This document shows positions 1 to 13,490 of a DNA stretch of 64,000 nucleotides, one piece after another. Each line of letters opens with the position of its first letter. Positions within the stretch are counted from its first letter, which is position 1. Made by a program: the position numbers and the translations under genes. The DNA lies in the NCBI GenBank assembly GCA_963971225.1, contig OZ020267.1:49857993-49921992 (forward strand). Reading direction: 5' to 3'. Below the pieces are notes generated by a model. The model did not search any database. It had not been told where the DNA came from and worked only from the letters and a program-made list of their open reading frames with translations. This stretch comes from Melieria omissa (taxonomy: Eukaryota; Arthropoda; Insecta; Diptera; Ulidiidae).

Positions 1-3000
1 AATTGTTTTAAACATGAAAATTAGATAAAAAATACATTAAGATATTATGGAATGATTTCTTTGTTGCTTATACGAAGTATGCATAAATTATCCGATTGAA
101 ATCTTGAAATTCATAGAAACATTGAAATGGTTCCTTGTGGGTAGGTACGATAGCTGGCATCTTCCGAGCAGACCTAACCTCATTTACGCATTTGGATGCT
201 TGCTTAGGCGAAATTGATTTAAACATGCTGGCGCTGAATTATTATTGGTTATTATTATTATAAGTTATTGAAATATTCTTCGCGAAAACTTGCACTTCAC
301 CTTCACAACAATTCAATACGTGTTCCGAATTATTAACACAAAACATCAAATCCCTTAAAACGACTTTTACCTTTGCATTCCTTAATGCTTAATGTAACCA
401 ATGGCAAATCGTTTACACGACTACCTAACAACAACATCCAAACATGCAAGAAGCACATAAAATGACAAGTGTTAAGCCGCATATCCGGCTTCGGTATGGC
501 TCAGTGCTGCTACGATTTGGGACACATTTTTTGGTAGTTGGCCCAAATCGGTTTTGCTTTTGGCCTGTTATTGCAAATCAAGAAAGAAATTAAGATGCAA
601 AAACAAAGCAACAACAACTATCGCTATGTCGATAACGTGCGTGTTTCACACTTTTTTTTTTACAAATTCGTGAGCGGTTAACTTGCTTTTGGCTAAAACA
701 GCCAGAGCAGCCGGCTTTAAGAGTGCGAACAGTGAGAGCGAGAGCGAAAGGCGGACGTGTGCAGAACTCGGGAACGCAAAGTTGCGACGGCGACTGCGGC
801 GTCGGTGGGGAGTTGCTGTTGACCGCGTGACATAAATTTTTGCCGCATATCAACCAATACGCACTTTACAACAGCAACACTTCCAACAACAGCAACAGCA
901 ACAACAAGGTTAAACTTCAATGAAATTTTTTGGCAACTGGATTCGGTTGGTTTCTGCCTTTTTTGTTTCGGGTTGAAGGTTTTTTTACTGTTGTTGTTTC
1001 TTTTTTAACGCAACACGAAACGTAAACAATGATGGAGTGGCATTTTATTTTTATTGTTCTTGTTGTTAGTGTAGCCATTTTGGCGTTGCTGCTTTGGCTA
1101 AAATGGCGATGGCGATGGCATTCCGCACACGCACAAGTGGAAGGGAACGCGCAGCCCACTGAAATAACAACAACAGCGTCGACCGCGCACAAATTAAGCG
1201 CGAAAGTGAATTTCGGCCTAAATGAAATTTACGCGTGTAGGCAGTCGACCGGTTGTGCTGTCGCTGGTGTTGTCTCTTTTTCGTTTTAAGCTGTTTAGCG
1301 TTTTGCGTTACGCATAACTGTAAAGTGGCGGAGAGCGACACGGCGGGTGTGAGAACGGCATCGCTGTACTCACTGCCGCACGCACACGCACACGCACAGC
1401 AGGGACTCGGCCCCGGTTTTGGGGCCGAAGTGCGCGTTGGCTTTTAACTCGACGCTGTTGGCGGTCATGCGCCGAGGGCCAAAACAATTGCGATGCTTGC
1501 GAAATAAGCAACACGCAATTCTCGTCGCGTGGCTGCGAAACCTGGCGATGGGGTAATATTTGCGTTGCTCTGCGCGGCAACCGGGCGGAGGCCGACGTAA
1601 TGAGGCCAACAACAACAACCGAAATGGGGCCAATAATGCTCCTTAGGTGGTTGAGCCATTTTGACGCGATCACTAACGTCAGTTGTTGTTGTTGCTACGC
1701 ATTTATTTGCCTTGACTTTTTTGTTTTGCTTATTGTTTTTTCACTTTGGGCTTTTTTCCTCCTTTCGTCTTGACTACGCAATTTCTGGTTTTTGGCCAAT
1801 TGTTGGTCTTTTTGCTCATTTGCTGTCTGTGTTGTGGTTTTTGTGGCTACATTTGTTTTGCAATCCTACGTTGGCGGCGTATATGCCTTGGAATTGGGGA
1901 GTGCTCAAGGCACGTGCCCCCAATGTTTGTTGTTGCCATTGTTGTTCTTTTGCAATTTAGTGCGAAGTGATTTTCAACCTAAGTGGCTTTTCAGTTTCTG
2001 GTATTTTTGGGGTGTGGTATTTGCGATTTCTAACATTTTCGAACTAGGACAACGGCATTTTCACAATTTTTAATCAATGGTGGCTTTCAGGATGTGAGAC
2101 AACTGCCCGGAGGAAACGAAGAACATAACGATTTCAGTTAAATATTTGCAGTTTATAAAGATGTGGCATCACACATAAATAGGAATTCCGCTGATCTTGG
2201 TTTACTTTGGACACATTCCTTGCAACTTTGGGTCATGCCGAAAAAGAAACTCTAAACTAACTCGAGGATTGTACTAAGTACGAGGGAGTGGAATGTTGCA
2301 AATTTGCCTTTAATATTTGCGGTTCATTCTATTATCATTAAGTTGTGAATACCACTATGCTCTAATAAAAACCAGTCAATTGTAAGCTTTGGACGGTTTT
2401 AGTTAAAGAGATTGGCGACAGTCTAAAAACAAAATTTTTACATTATTCAAAACTTTAACGTCAACCACTCTTTAATCCAGTCTTTGGTTTTCAACAAGCA
2501 CATCGTCGATATATTTTAATGGCTATAATCCATTGCTTTCCAATTTCTCAAATTTTTGTACAAGTTTTGAGTTAAATTTTGAATTTGAATTTTTTTAAGT
2601 ATTTTTCTTCATCTGAAAGAAAGTTCTGGACGTTCAAGTGCTCCAGGAATAAGTAAGCCTTACTTTGTTTTTATTTTTTTTATTTAACGTAGAATTGTTT
2701 TCATCCCAGAACGTTACCAGCGTCACCCGTTTCGTCTAGTTCGTCATTTTGGCTGTGAAGTGTACTCAAAGGTTTCTTCAACTTCCGAGTGCTTGGGGTA
2801 TTTCAAACGAGAGTTAAATTTGAATTTCAACAACTTGGAAAACTCAACTCCAGTCACAATAAGAATCACGAAAAGCAGCGGCACAACAGCAACAACAGGA
2901 AAACAACAATTGCAACAGCTGCCTCCCCAATACGTTGCTGAAAGCGAATAAAATCACCAAAAACGGTAAAACCGAGGCCAGAGAAAGAAATCATAATGCA

Positions 3001-4462
3001 TGCAACAACAACACAGCGTTTGCAGTTTGCGCCATTCCGGGCATACGAACCGCTCATTTGCACAAAATTACGCCGACTGTGGGGGAGCCGGTATCCAAGT
3101 TGCACGTTAATGTCAGCGACACACTGATGCACTTGAAATTAGCACTCGGGATGGTGGCCGGGCATGAAGCAGCAACAACGACCAGGCCTGGTCGGCAGTC
3201 TGCGAGACAGCCGAACGGATGTGTGCGACACTCGAGTGCCATGAATAAAAATGGTATTCATACACAAATAAAATGCCAGCAACGACGCCGAATTGTTAAC
3301 GCTGACAGTTGCAAAACAAGTGTTGGCCGTAGAGCCGGTCGGCCGATTGTCACATTGACGTGCAAAATTTAAAGCGTCCTTTCCTATTCTTGGCGAGGCG
3401 CTGTCGGCCAGCAGTTGCTATCGCTGCAAAGCGATTTAAAACAGAAAATAGGCAATTGCAAGGTACTGGAGCAGCTGAGGACCCAACTGCCGTAGTGTTA
3501 GTAGTTTCGAATTTGTTGGTTTTTGCGCGAAACAGTGGCACAATGTGTGCGGAAGGCGCGACTTTCGAGGTGAGGCGCAGCTCATTAGAAATGCGCCGAC
3601 ATGTGTTGGCACGGCGGTGCTGGCGTTGGCCAACTTTTTATTTGTACTCTGTCAAACAGGCGAAAAGCAGTGAGGGGAATGGTGTTGGGTGAAGGGTAGA
3701 ACCTACTGTCGGTGGTTACTGTAGCTGGCGACAGCTGTGCTTGTTTACAATTTATTTTCCTTATTTGGCGTTTGCATGAAATCAGTCGATAAATCGGCGG
3801 ATTAACAGGAAAGGAAAAATTAAATTGGAGTTGGAAATATTTAAATGTTTATAACAATCGTGCGCAAACAGAAGAGTTTAGAACTCTTCGTGAGACCTCT
3901 ATTAGGCCACTTTAAATAACCCGATTTCATAGTCATAGTCATAGTTATAGCCGTAGTCATTGACATTTCAATCATAGTTAAGAATACATCCCTTTTCATG
4001 GTGTGAATTTCTATCTTTACTGCGTCATCGTATACACAAATTTCTTGCACTTGCAACAATTGACATGACACCCACTAATGGATTACAAGATATATAATCG
4101 GTCCACTGCATTTTGTCGCTTTTCGACCGGTATCAACGTAAGTTCTGCACTTCAAACGAAATCGTGTAAGCGACAGTTGTCGTCTTTCCTCAGCGACACC
4201 GGTGGTTTGCTGCGAATTATGACCAACACCGCGCCTTCCCAGTGCGCTACTTCATTCATTTAGCATGCAACGTGCGTTTTGCCGGAAAACAAGCCTACAT
4301 ACTCGCACATCGCATACGCAACTTGCCGCGTTAGCGGTACCTACGCGCTGTCTGCGCACACGCACACGTACAACACACCAAATGCCAGCACAACAAATAA
4401 ATAATTACGCATGCAGCGGCAATTAATCTATGAGACTCACGCTTCATTTGCTGCTGCCTAAG
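1..4462. other. Non-coding DNA, no gene recognised
   Basis: This stretch mixes AT-rich sequence with CAA/TTG trinucleotide runs, for example near 600-615 and 885-910. Several open frames of 60-145 codons overlap on both strands, for example 2935-3372 on plus and 3054-3242 on minus. They are low-complexity and carry no domain I recognise, so I read them as chance frames. I see no RNA gene or mobile element with defined ends. Intronic or intergenic sequence is the best description. Confidence 0.6.
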
Positions 4463-4988
4463 GCCCCAAACACATAGACGACGGTAGCGACATTGCCACG
4501 CTACCGCAAGATGGTGTCGGCTTCAATGGTCGCGTTGTAGTTGGCAACGTGATTGCAATGATGGCTGCAGCAACATCACAAAAATCATATGTTTTGAGAC
4601 GCTTGAATTTTCCAATTTACCAACATAACAATTATTACGCATTTGGCTCATGTAGCAGCTGAGCAAAGTATGCAAAAAATCAATCGATGTTGGCAATATT
4701 GCAGTGAAATCAATTGCTTTGTCGCCTACGAAGCAGAGACCAGCTCTAAGCTTGGCGACAAAAACTACATATAGGTCTGGAACTTCAGAACCTTGGTACC
4801 ACTATGGACCACTACTTGGTCTATGTGAGACCCTCCGTGGATCAGCCAACCTAACCTAAGCTTAGCGACATTGACATCTGTGTTCGGTGTTCGTGTTGTC
4901 GTTAAAATAAGCGTTCCCATAAGATTGTTCTGATTCTATATTTTGACAGTTGCAGTCGTGACGCTGCCGTCGTCTATGTGTTCGAGGC
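4463..4988. mobile_element. Non-autonomous DNA element with about 25-bp terminal inverted repeats
   Basis: The left end (GCCCCAAACACATAGACG, then ACGGTAGCGACA) is matched in inverted orientation by the right end at about 4952-4988, with roughly 22 of 25 positions agreeing. The 526 bp between them hold no transposase frame. A related end is found at 23829-23890, so this is a dispersed repeat. I could not see a clean target-site duplication, so the superfamily is unassigned. Confidence 0.55.
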
Positions 4989-7091
4989 ATAATTCAGGGC
5001 ACGACACACGCAATTTGTACGCATGCGCAGCACAACGCACTGGCCCACTGCTCGCTGTGCGATTTACAGTTATTGGCGGCGGTAACTGGTTGGCTGGGCG
5101 ATGTGGCTGTGGCTCGGCGGTTAGCTGTCTGGTTTTTCCTTGGCCATTCTGAGCTCGTGCGCGTGTTGCGCTTTGGACTTTGAACAGTCAACCAATGGCC
5201 GACGCGTCGCGACGCCTGGGGGGTAGTGAAGCATTGTTTAGTATTTTTGCATTGAGTTTGTTAAAGCTATGATAGTAGTCGGCCATAAGAAGCGTGGGAA
5301 TTTGTGCTTACGCCATCTCTGAATGTATGCAAAGCAGTAGAGTGCGCCAAAACTGCATTTAAGAATCAATAAATGCTTTTTCTATCTTTTAATTTTTGAG
5401 GACAACATGTTCTCTTCTGGTATAAAATGTTTTCCCAACAACGGAACATGGAATTTTAATGCAAGCAAATGGATGCATGCGTTAGACATGTAACACATTT
5501 CAACATATCCATTGCTGCAACAAAACGATTGCTAGATTGGCAACAACGAAGTGCAGAATTCTCGGAAGTTAAGACTTGAATTATTGCAACTGCAGTCTGT
5601 GTCAGAACGGAGACAGAAGCAATAACAGCGGCCGCCGCTCTGACTGGCCGCAACTGGCTTCCACCACAAACGTCTCAATTGAGCTGTTCGGCCAATTGGC
5701 TGTGGCTCTGGCTGCAGCCTTGCGCCAAACTTTGCTGCCGGCAGTACGCTTTTGCCACCGTGGGGGAGGAAGCAAACGGTTTTTTGTGTTTGCTACGAGG
5801 CTCCAATTCGATTCGATTCATAATCGCACTCAATCATTTCGCAATCAGTGCGACGGCAGAGACTGAAATTGCGGCGCACTTACTCAATGACAGAATCGAC
5901 GTCGACCGCCGCGCCGCTGGGCACAATTGCATGACAGCACTTGGTGCAATCCGATTGTGGAGTCACTCGCTGAGTGAGAATCTAGAATGAGGCGAGCAAG
6001 AAAGCCATGCATGACAGGCGGAGGCAGTCTGAAAATTCGGTTTTACCGTTATCGTAGTGGTGCCACTAGTAGCATCGAAGATCGTTCTGCTCGGCAGAGG
6101 GAATTACGGGCATTCCTTTGCTCTGGCGGTTGTTGAGTTGATTTCGATGGAAATATTCTGCGAACGCGGTCATGTCGCCCAATCTAAAAAGGCAGCGCGC
6201 TAATCCCGGTATTTACTAACGTACTGCTTGCTTTTCTCGCAATGCAAATCCACAATAAATTCGAAAATTGATCCCTGAAACGACCTCAAAAAAGCAATTA
6301 AGTGTTAATTGCATTGATTACGTGGCTTAATTGTTCGCAAACAGCTCCTATTTCGCGTGCATTTAGCACAAATGGTTAATGAGCAACCAACTTCGAGTGC
6401 TTTGGCCATGGCTGCGAGTTCTGCTTGAGCGGCTGTGGCTGCAGCCGGCGCGCATTGGCTCGATGCATCGACGACTGTCTGTTGGCCAAAGTTTGGCCCG
6501 GGGACAACTGCGCAGACATGCAAAATGCATGCGGCGGGCGGAGATGCAGGTAATTTGCCGCAAATTGTTGTGTCACGTTTGTGAATTTGGCAATTTCCAT
6601 GCAAATGCACTCCATCACATCACACAACGACGAAAGCAGTCACAATCGCCCGCTGCAGCCGGGTCCACGTGCACACTTACGGCTCGGTTCGGCGCGGTGT
6701 GGCTTTGCCAGCGAATGTGCTGCACCACAGCCTGTTGGTCCGACTGTCTGTCGATCGGCCGTTGTGTCGTGGCCTAATGAAGGGAATTGAGCGATTCTTG
6801 TGCCACTTTTCTTCTAACGTTTATTGTTGTTTTTGCTTTGCCTATTCTCCTTAATTTATTTTTCGATTTTTCGTTTTTCTAATGCCTTCGTTGGTATTGC
6901 TATTATTTGCTATTGTTGTTGTTGTTGTTGCTGTTGAATGTCTGCGGCGTCGAATTTAAAATTTCAATTGCCGTCGCTGGTGTGTAGAGTGCGGCTTAAG
7001 GTTTTTCTTACCTTGAAGTTGATTGGTGCCTTTTTGGTCTTGTCATTGCATCACACATTGCTCAGTGCTCAGTGGCTGCGCGCATGGGTGT

Positions 7092-7118
7092 TTGTGTGTG
7101 TGTGTGTGTGCGCGCGCA
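7092..7118. repeat. (TG)n/(CG)n microsatellite
   Basis: About nine TG dinucleotides followed directly by a short alternating CG run. An ordinary simple repeat with potential Z-DNA character. Confidence 0.9.
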
Positions 7119-8796
7119 TTCGTTAAGATTGTGGCTTGCAGCGAGGTTACAATTTTTAAAGCGCGCACTCATTAAATGTAATGAGCGATTTGAGCTTCGA
7201 TCAGCTGCATGCATTGATCGACGAATGTAAATGGAGGGCCCTTTTGTTGTTGTTATAGCTCGTGGCTTAAGCAATCAGCTAGAAAAAACAATAACAACAA
7301 CTAGTGTGGCTAGTAAAATCTATTGGTTCAATGCTGCACCGATTGTTGCTGTCTGCAAAGAATTTGGCATTGAGCCGCGGAAAATTGTTCTTAAATTCAG
7401 ATTTTGACAGTCGATTGCACTGTCGGTGATGGGTGGCGGAGGGTTGGTGTAGTTGCAACAAAAATCCTGCTTACTGTATAATTCGAATTTTTCGATTACT
7501 GTGGGTCAATGACTATTGCGTTGGATCGACTCAAGTATAATTAAGCTAGCGGCGGCATTTCTCTCGGCTTCTTATGGTCTAAGCTTTGAATGATTGCGGA
7601 AAACGCGGCCTCCCCTTTGGACTGTCATAGCTGTCAACTGTCAGCAGTATTAACACTACACTGGCAGCCGCCGCACCACTGCTTTAGTTTTGGTTTCACC
7701 ATAATGCACTCACCGGCGAGGCGCGCAGTCGCGTGTGCTCAATTTTGAAATCGATGAAACCGTTAACACAGAAAACCGAATTGTTCCTCTCGATTTCCAA
7801 GTAGTCACCTTGGCGTTTAATTTATGATTCTTTGCAATTTAAAAATTCAAAAATAATAAAACTCAACACAAAGAGGAAAAAATCGTAGTGCACAAAAGCA
7901 AAACCAACGACTGCCCTCGCTGCAGTAATCGTAGAATTGAATGCTAAATACAAAACCGCAACAACAACATGGCCAGAATCGTTTCAGAATGTACGATCGA
8001 ACTATTCGTGCATAGCTGAAGACTAATGCATTCGCTTGAATTGAGTCGAATTGATCCGATATTAAATGCGATTCGCACACCAGCATTAAAAACCAGCCAC
8101 CCTACACACGCTGGCCAAAGTTCTCGAGTTAGCTGCTAGAAGTGTGCTGGTTGTGCTGTTGCTGTTGCGGAAAATGCATTTTCCAGCATTTGAATTTTCC
8201 GAATAACTACCCGCCAGACCGCTGCCGAATGCGGTTGACTGGCAACGACGTAATTATATTTTTGACCTACATTGGAAATGCGGTTATGAAAATGTACGAA
8301 CAAAAGCGTAAACAGCAACAACTGCAGCGGGAGGGGAAAATGCAAATGAGCGGCGAATGAACGATGAATAAAAAGGAATTTGCAAAAATCGAAAAAACCA
8401 TGAAGGAGAAGAATATCGCGCCAAATGAAGTGTGCAACTTGACGTCAAGTATTTAACAGCAGCAACAACAACAAAAACCGCCAAGGTGACAGCATTGCTT
8501 ATGACGTCTTAAATGTTTTTTTCAAATATAAAGAATTACGAATGTTTTTCGTTACTGCATTTGATTTTCTTTCTTTTTACTTGAATCGAACCAGCTGCAA
8601 TGTAAATCGTAGAGAATTTGTGTTGTTCGTTTTTAAATAATAAATATTAGAAAGAATTTCTGCGCAATTGCAAACAATGAACAGTGTTGATGTTGATGTG
8701 CTGCGGGGATTTTGAGCAATCATTTTTTTTATCTGTTAAATACAGATATTTAAAGTGGAGTTTCGCGAACCGAGAATGTTTTGTATGCTGCAGGAT

Positions 8797-8833
8797 ACAT
8801 ATATACACATTTATGTATGTATGTGTGTATATG
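8797..8833. repeat. Imperfect (TATG)n/(CATA)n microsatellite
   Basis: Alternating CATA, TATG and TGTG units in an AT-rich setting. A simple repeat of a kind common in fly introns. Confidence 0.75.
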
Positions 8834-9087
8834 TAAATCTCGTAATCAAATTGAAATACTGTCGAACGAGTGAAAAAACATATTATGCCTTAATAAACAA
8901 ATGCTCCAACCAACATTAGACAACAAAAATAGTCATATGAAATGTTTACTTTTCAACAAATCACACCACATTATTTTAAGTGTCATCTATCAAAATCTGC
9001 AAAATACTGGGTATTCAAAAAAATCAATTTGTGTTGCCATTAGAGTTGAGCACTAAAAAATGAACGAATGTTTAAGGAACAACAAAT

Positions 9088-9126
9088 CAAGCTTGAAAAA
9101 CATTAAATAGTGTTTTTTCAAGCTTG
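9088..9126. repeat. Short hairpin, 15-16 bp stem
   Basis: CAAGCTTGAAAAACA (9088-9102) is the inverted complement of TGTTTTTTCAAGCTTG (9111-9126), apart from one extra T. The loop is about 8 nt. It lies two bases from a second, longer hairpin. It may be the core of a tiny MITE or part of a structured transcript. Confidence 0.7.
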
Positions 9127-9128
9127 GT

Positions 9129-9190
9129 CCAAGATATCGAAATACTTTTTATTTTTAGTTATGGAAATAAAAAGTTTTTCGATAACTTGG
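9129..9190. repeat. 62-nt hairpin with a 26-bp stem (pre-miRNA-sized)
   Basis: The first 26 nt (from CCAAGATATCGAAATACTTT) and the last 26 nt (ending CGATAACTTGG) are inverted complements at 24 of 26 positions, around a 10-nt loop. Arm length, near-perfect pairing and a small loop are within the size range of a miRNA precursor, but many short MITEs make the same structure. The arms are very AT-rich, which favours a MITE origin. Nothing in the sequence shows transcription. Confidence 0.6.
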
Positions 9191-12100
9191 AACGCTGCTG
9201 GTTGATGCTCTATGTGGATGTGTGAGTGCTAGTAAGATGAAAATCACATTGAAGTCTGGCAATTTCCCATAGTTGGGATTGGGAGTCTACTATTTCATAT
9301 TTCAAAATCGAAATAGAGAAGGGAAGAAGCGGAGTGTGTCACTTAAAATACTCAACAGTCTTTGAGACGGTCTGGTAACCCACTGAGGTATCGGCTGAAT
9401 TCTCTTCTCCATATGTCTTCTTCGAAAATCTTCATAGAACATTGTAGCACTTTGATTTGCATTTCTGTGGCATTATTTCTGTTTGCCACACCTTATATTC
9501 AACCGACACACGTCCCCCCACATACACGTGTGCATATTTAATTCTCTGCATTGTTATGTGGCATTTGTTGTCATAATTATTACTGTTGCAGTTGTTGTTG
9601 GTTGCGGTTATTATTATGGCTGTTGTTGTGGCTTTCGTTATGCGCGACAGTAGGCGCAACGCTAATAAAAGCCGGCTTTTTGCTGATTGTTTTCGTTTGT
9701 CGCCGCCGCTGTCGTTGTCGCTGTCGATCATTACAGTCGCAATTATTACGATAGCGCGATTAGTGACATGTTGCTCGGCGACTCTGCGACAGCGTTGCAA
9801 TCGAATGCGCTCTGACGCAACAAAACGAGTCTTTGTCTGATTTGTTTGCAAATTGCAGCCGCATTCTCCACTGTTTGCAAAAAAGGCTGCTGAGTGGGGT
9901 TCCCAGCGGCAGTTGTGAAAGTTGAAATTGCAAAAAGTGCCGGTTGCACTTGAGCTCAAATTGACAACTTGACACTTGCCGCGGGAGTTCCCTGTTTCCA
10001 TTACTGGCATTCATCTAAATTTGAGGGTTTCTAAAAAATTATTTTCATCTTTTGCTTTTGTTGGAGTTTTTATGCAGCGGAAAGTCACTGAACCTACCCA
10101 GCAAGTACTAAGGCTATTCAAGGAATAACCCATGAGTTCACTCTCTCTCTTTCCCTTTGCTTATCTCAGTTAATTGAAACAAATAAAATAAAACGAAAAC
10201 ACATTTTTAAATAAAAATTCCCGCGATTCCGGCCAAAGTCCAATACTGTTTTCGTGCAAATTTTATTGTTGTTGTCGAAGATAATACAATTCCTTTAAAT
10301 GCCTAACGAACCCAGCAACAAGTGAAGCGCGCAATTTGCAAAACTCAACAAACTGGCCTTCAATTGTAAACACTCGTTTTTTTTTTTATTATTTTTCAAT
10401 GATGAAAACAAAATGCTGAGAAATCTCTAAGTTATAATGTCAACAACAATATAAAAATACTATCTTTCGAAGCAACAACAAGCAGCAAATTGCAGAAATC
10501 AAAACAAGCACATATTAGCGGCGTCATAGACGAATTTCCAGGAATATGACGTCTTGTTGTTTTTGACTCGGGCCCACAAGCCGGTTGCGCCGACTCACGT
10601 TGCTTTGTTGTTATCAATAATGAAAGAAATAAATAAAATTTGTTCGTGATGTACCCTACACTGAGGTATCGGTCCATACAATTTGGTATAAAGTTTGATT
10701 ACACGTAAGCTCACAAAACGAAGCTGGAGTGGCGTGAAGCTGGAGTTAAGCATTTTTGAAAAAATGGGAACTTTCACACTTCGATACTTGACGAAGTATC
10801 AAAAAAAAAAATAGTGGCTGCGGATTTCTGAAGTGATTGTGGCTTGTTTCTAATTTGGCTCAACTCAATGAGTCTTGCGAAACAATTCTAGAAATGCATC
10901 AATATTAACCTATATAACCCCTTGCCTGCTCCCACTTGGGTTAAGTCTCTAATTTTATATCGAAGATATTCCCGCATACCTTCGGCTTCTGGGTAAACAG
11001 CTGCATATTTCTCTGATAGAAGGAATAAAATGCAAACCCTTTGGCAAATGTTACGTCAGCCTGTGACGTAGGGTACAAGTGACTTTGACTTGTTGTTATA
11101 AAAATGCATACTGATGACGAAGTAATGTGGAGAGATAAATAAACATACCACATACATATGTGTGAAACGCATAAAGAATAGTGCTCGAAAAGACCAAAGT
11201 AGAAGCAGACAAACCGCTCAGCGATCTGCGCGCCATTTTCAGGTCGCGCTGCGTATACGCGCCGTATGCCGCCTCACGCCCGGCGGCCAACGTCTGATTG
11301 TGTGTGCGTGCGAAGCGGTTCTGTCTGAGTATAGGTCGCTCTGTCTGTTTGTTGTGATGGTTGTTGCTGCTCTTGTTGCTTGTGGTGGTGAGCGGTAGCC
11401 GAGCCGAAGACACGCGAAAGCTAACGTAAACAAATAAATTAATTTACTATTTCCGCATTTTTAGCAAACGTCAGCGACAGCAATAACAACAACGCGAACA
11501 ACATCGTTTCAGCATCGTTGAGGTTCATCATTTCTACTACGGCAATCACGATAATAAAAGCAAAAACAACAATAACAATGCCAATGACAATAACGACAGC
11601 AGATACGGCAGAAAATCGCGCACAGCACTTGAGCCCGCGCCATATCGCAACTGAAAACAAATACAAACTTATTGTACGTGATCACGAACCCAGCAAACAT
11701 TTTGACGATGTTTCTTAAATACATTACGATCTCAATGCATTACATAAATGCCAGAGCGAAGACTAACAGCTTATTTAGTCAATTATGAGTAAGGTATATT
11801 GATTGAAAAGGTAATGCAAAAAATAATGGGAAGATACTAACGACATATGCATGTATGTACCTGAAGGAAATAAAACTAAGAATAAGAAAATTACAACCTT
11901 GTTGGCAAATAAAAAGAGGCTGCAAAAGTAAGAAACTGATGAAAGCATTGCATCGTATGTCGTATGTATGAAATTGCATTATTTAGTTTTATTTATAACT
12001 ATAACTATATACAATAGAATCATATAACTCATGATTCTATACAATAGAATTATTATTATTAATTATTCTATACAATAGAATCATATAACTCATGATTCTA

Positions 12101-13490
12101 TTGTATATGTATGTATGCTTGTATAAGTTTTTTGTATAATCGTTATAAGGAATGATTTCATTTACCATAGTTTTTTGCATTATATGAATATATTTCACTT
12201 TTAAAATTTTAGTTTTTATTCTTTTCAGAAGCAGGCAAAGGAAACAGCGGTATGCTCTTTCTATAACCATCAAGGAAAACGAACGCATGAGACGAAAACA
12301 TGGATGGAATGAATATTGATTTCTGGTACTATTATAACTAAAAACAAAACATGAAAAAGGTGGTTTCATATATTTTATATTTTTTAGCAGTAATTGCAGG
12401 GACATACTTCCTTCAATTCAAAAAAGTGATTGTATATACAATCATTCAGAAAAACTTACATATACATTAAAGCGATTGAACTGACTTTCTCGATTACTTT
12501 TGCCAATTACATGTAATCAAAACTTTTGCTGGGAACTGGTCCATACATAGATACATATACAACGAACACAATGGTTGAATGTGGCGTACCTACGGGCGTT
12601 TACAGGCTGTTGTACTCACACCGTCAATGTCGTTGCGTAGTTGCGGCGAAAACGCTGTCGATGCGTAGTGACGACAGGTCAAAAACACTTGAAGGTAGTC
12701 AATGCCACATTAGTCAAAAATGTTGGGGTGGCGCGAAGCGCGCGGGTGCGAGGCACTTGGGGTCGATCGCCGCTGACAATGACTAATGTGTTGTGTGCGT
12801 AAAAAGTTGCGAGCGTTGTAAGGGCTTCAATGATTTCAAAGCGGCGCGTTCGCCACCGCCTCACCCCCTCTGTCCACATACACTTAGCTAAGTTTCCATT
12901 AATTGAATTCTAGCGCCAAAGACCAAATTCGAATTTAAAGCTCACTGACATAGCTCCAGCCGAAGCCCCAGCGCCACTCTGAACCCCAACAAGAACAAAT
13001 AAACAAAAACATTTTATTAGCTGTCATACGCCACAAACAACAAGTGGTGCTGATTTGCGGCTGCGACGCAATTGCCTCATTCGCCGCTCGGCGGCTGCCT
13101 TTGGCGCGTACACCAGCTTCGAAAAAGCAACCAACGCCAAACAACTAAATATGCTGTGCGCCTCATCTGAATGGAAAAGGGCCGCACACACACACACAAG
13201 TGCACGAATTATCAAATTAGAACGTGGCCGGCATTTGCACTTCTAATGTTTTCCTAGTGTCTGTGTCGCGTCGCAGCTAGTGCGGCTATTGTTGGTTTTG
13301 CAAGTGCGATTGCTCTATTGTTTGTTGTTGTTGCTGCTTTGGCTATTGGCGTTTTCATTTTTTCATTCTCATCGCGCCGCCGAGTCGTTGATACTTTAAT
13401 CGGCGCTGTGAAAGCTGCCCAGCACTTGAGCGTCCCTTGCAGCGCAAAAGCCGCGCACACTTATCAGCGGCGCGAACACGCGGCGCACTT
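9191..13490. other. Non-coding DNA, no gene recognised
   Basis: Contains GT/CA-rich and CAA-rich stretches, a short CT run near 10138-10152 and the repeat at 12008-12106. The largest frame, 192 codons on minus at 9432-10010, is rich in Asn and Thr from ACA/AAC runs. It has no known domain and overlaps other frames, so I do not call it a gene. Confidence 0.55.
12008..12106. repeat. Duplicated palindromic AT-rich unit
   Basis: A 33-bp unit beginning TATACAATAGAATCATATAA occurs at 12008-12040 and again at 12069-12101. The second copy extends into a near-perfect palindrome, ATACAATAGAATCAT against ATGATTCTATTGTAT, over 12070-12106 with a 7-nt loop. It is probably a small local duplication. No coding potential. 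Confidence 0.8.

Larger units (their letters stand above)
4989..9087. other. Non-coding DNA, no gene recognised
   Basis: Mixed-composition sequence with moderately GC-rich patches at about 5.0-6.8 kb and CAA/TTG runs. Open frames such as 5679-5990 and 6379-6777 overlap frames on the other strand and show no recognisable domain, signal peptide or codon pattern. I see no splice-bounded exon here. Some GC-richer patches could be regulatory, but nothing in the sequence proves it. Confidence 0.55.

Noticed and set aside
9432..10010. 192-codon minus-strand frame
   Set aside because: Low-complexity stretches from ACA/AAC runs, other frames overlap, no domain recognised.
10658..10672. CACTGAGGTATCGG word shared with 9376-9389
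   Set aside because: A 14-bp match without further flanking similarity; too short to define a repeat family.
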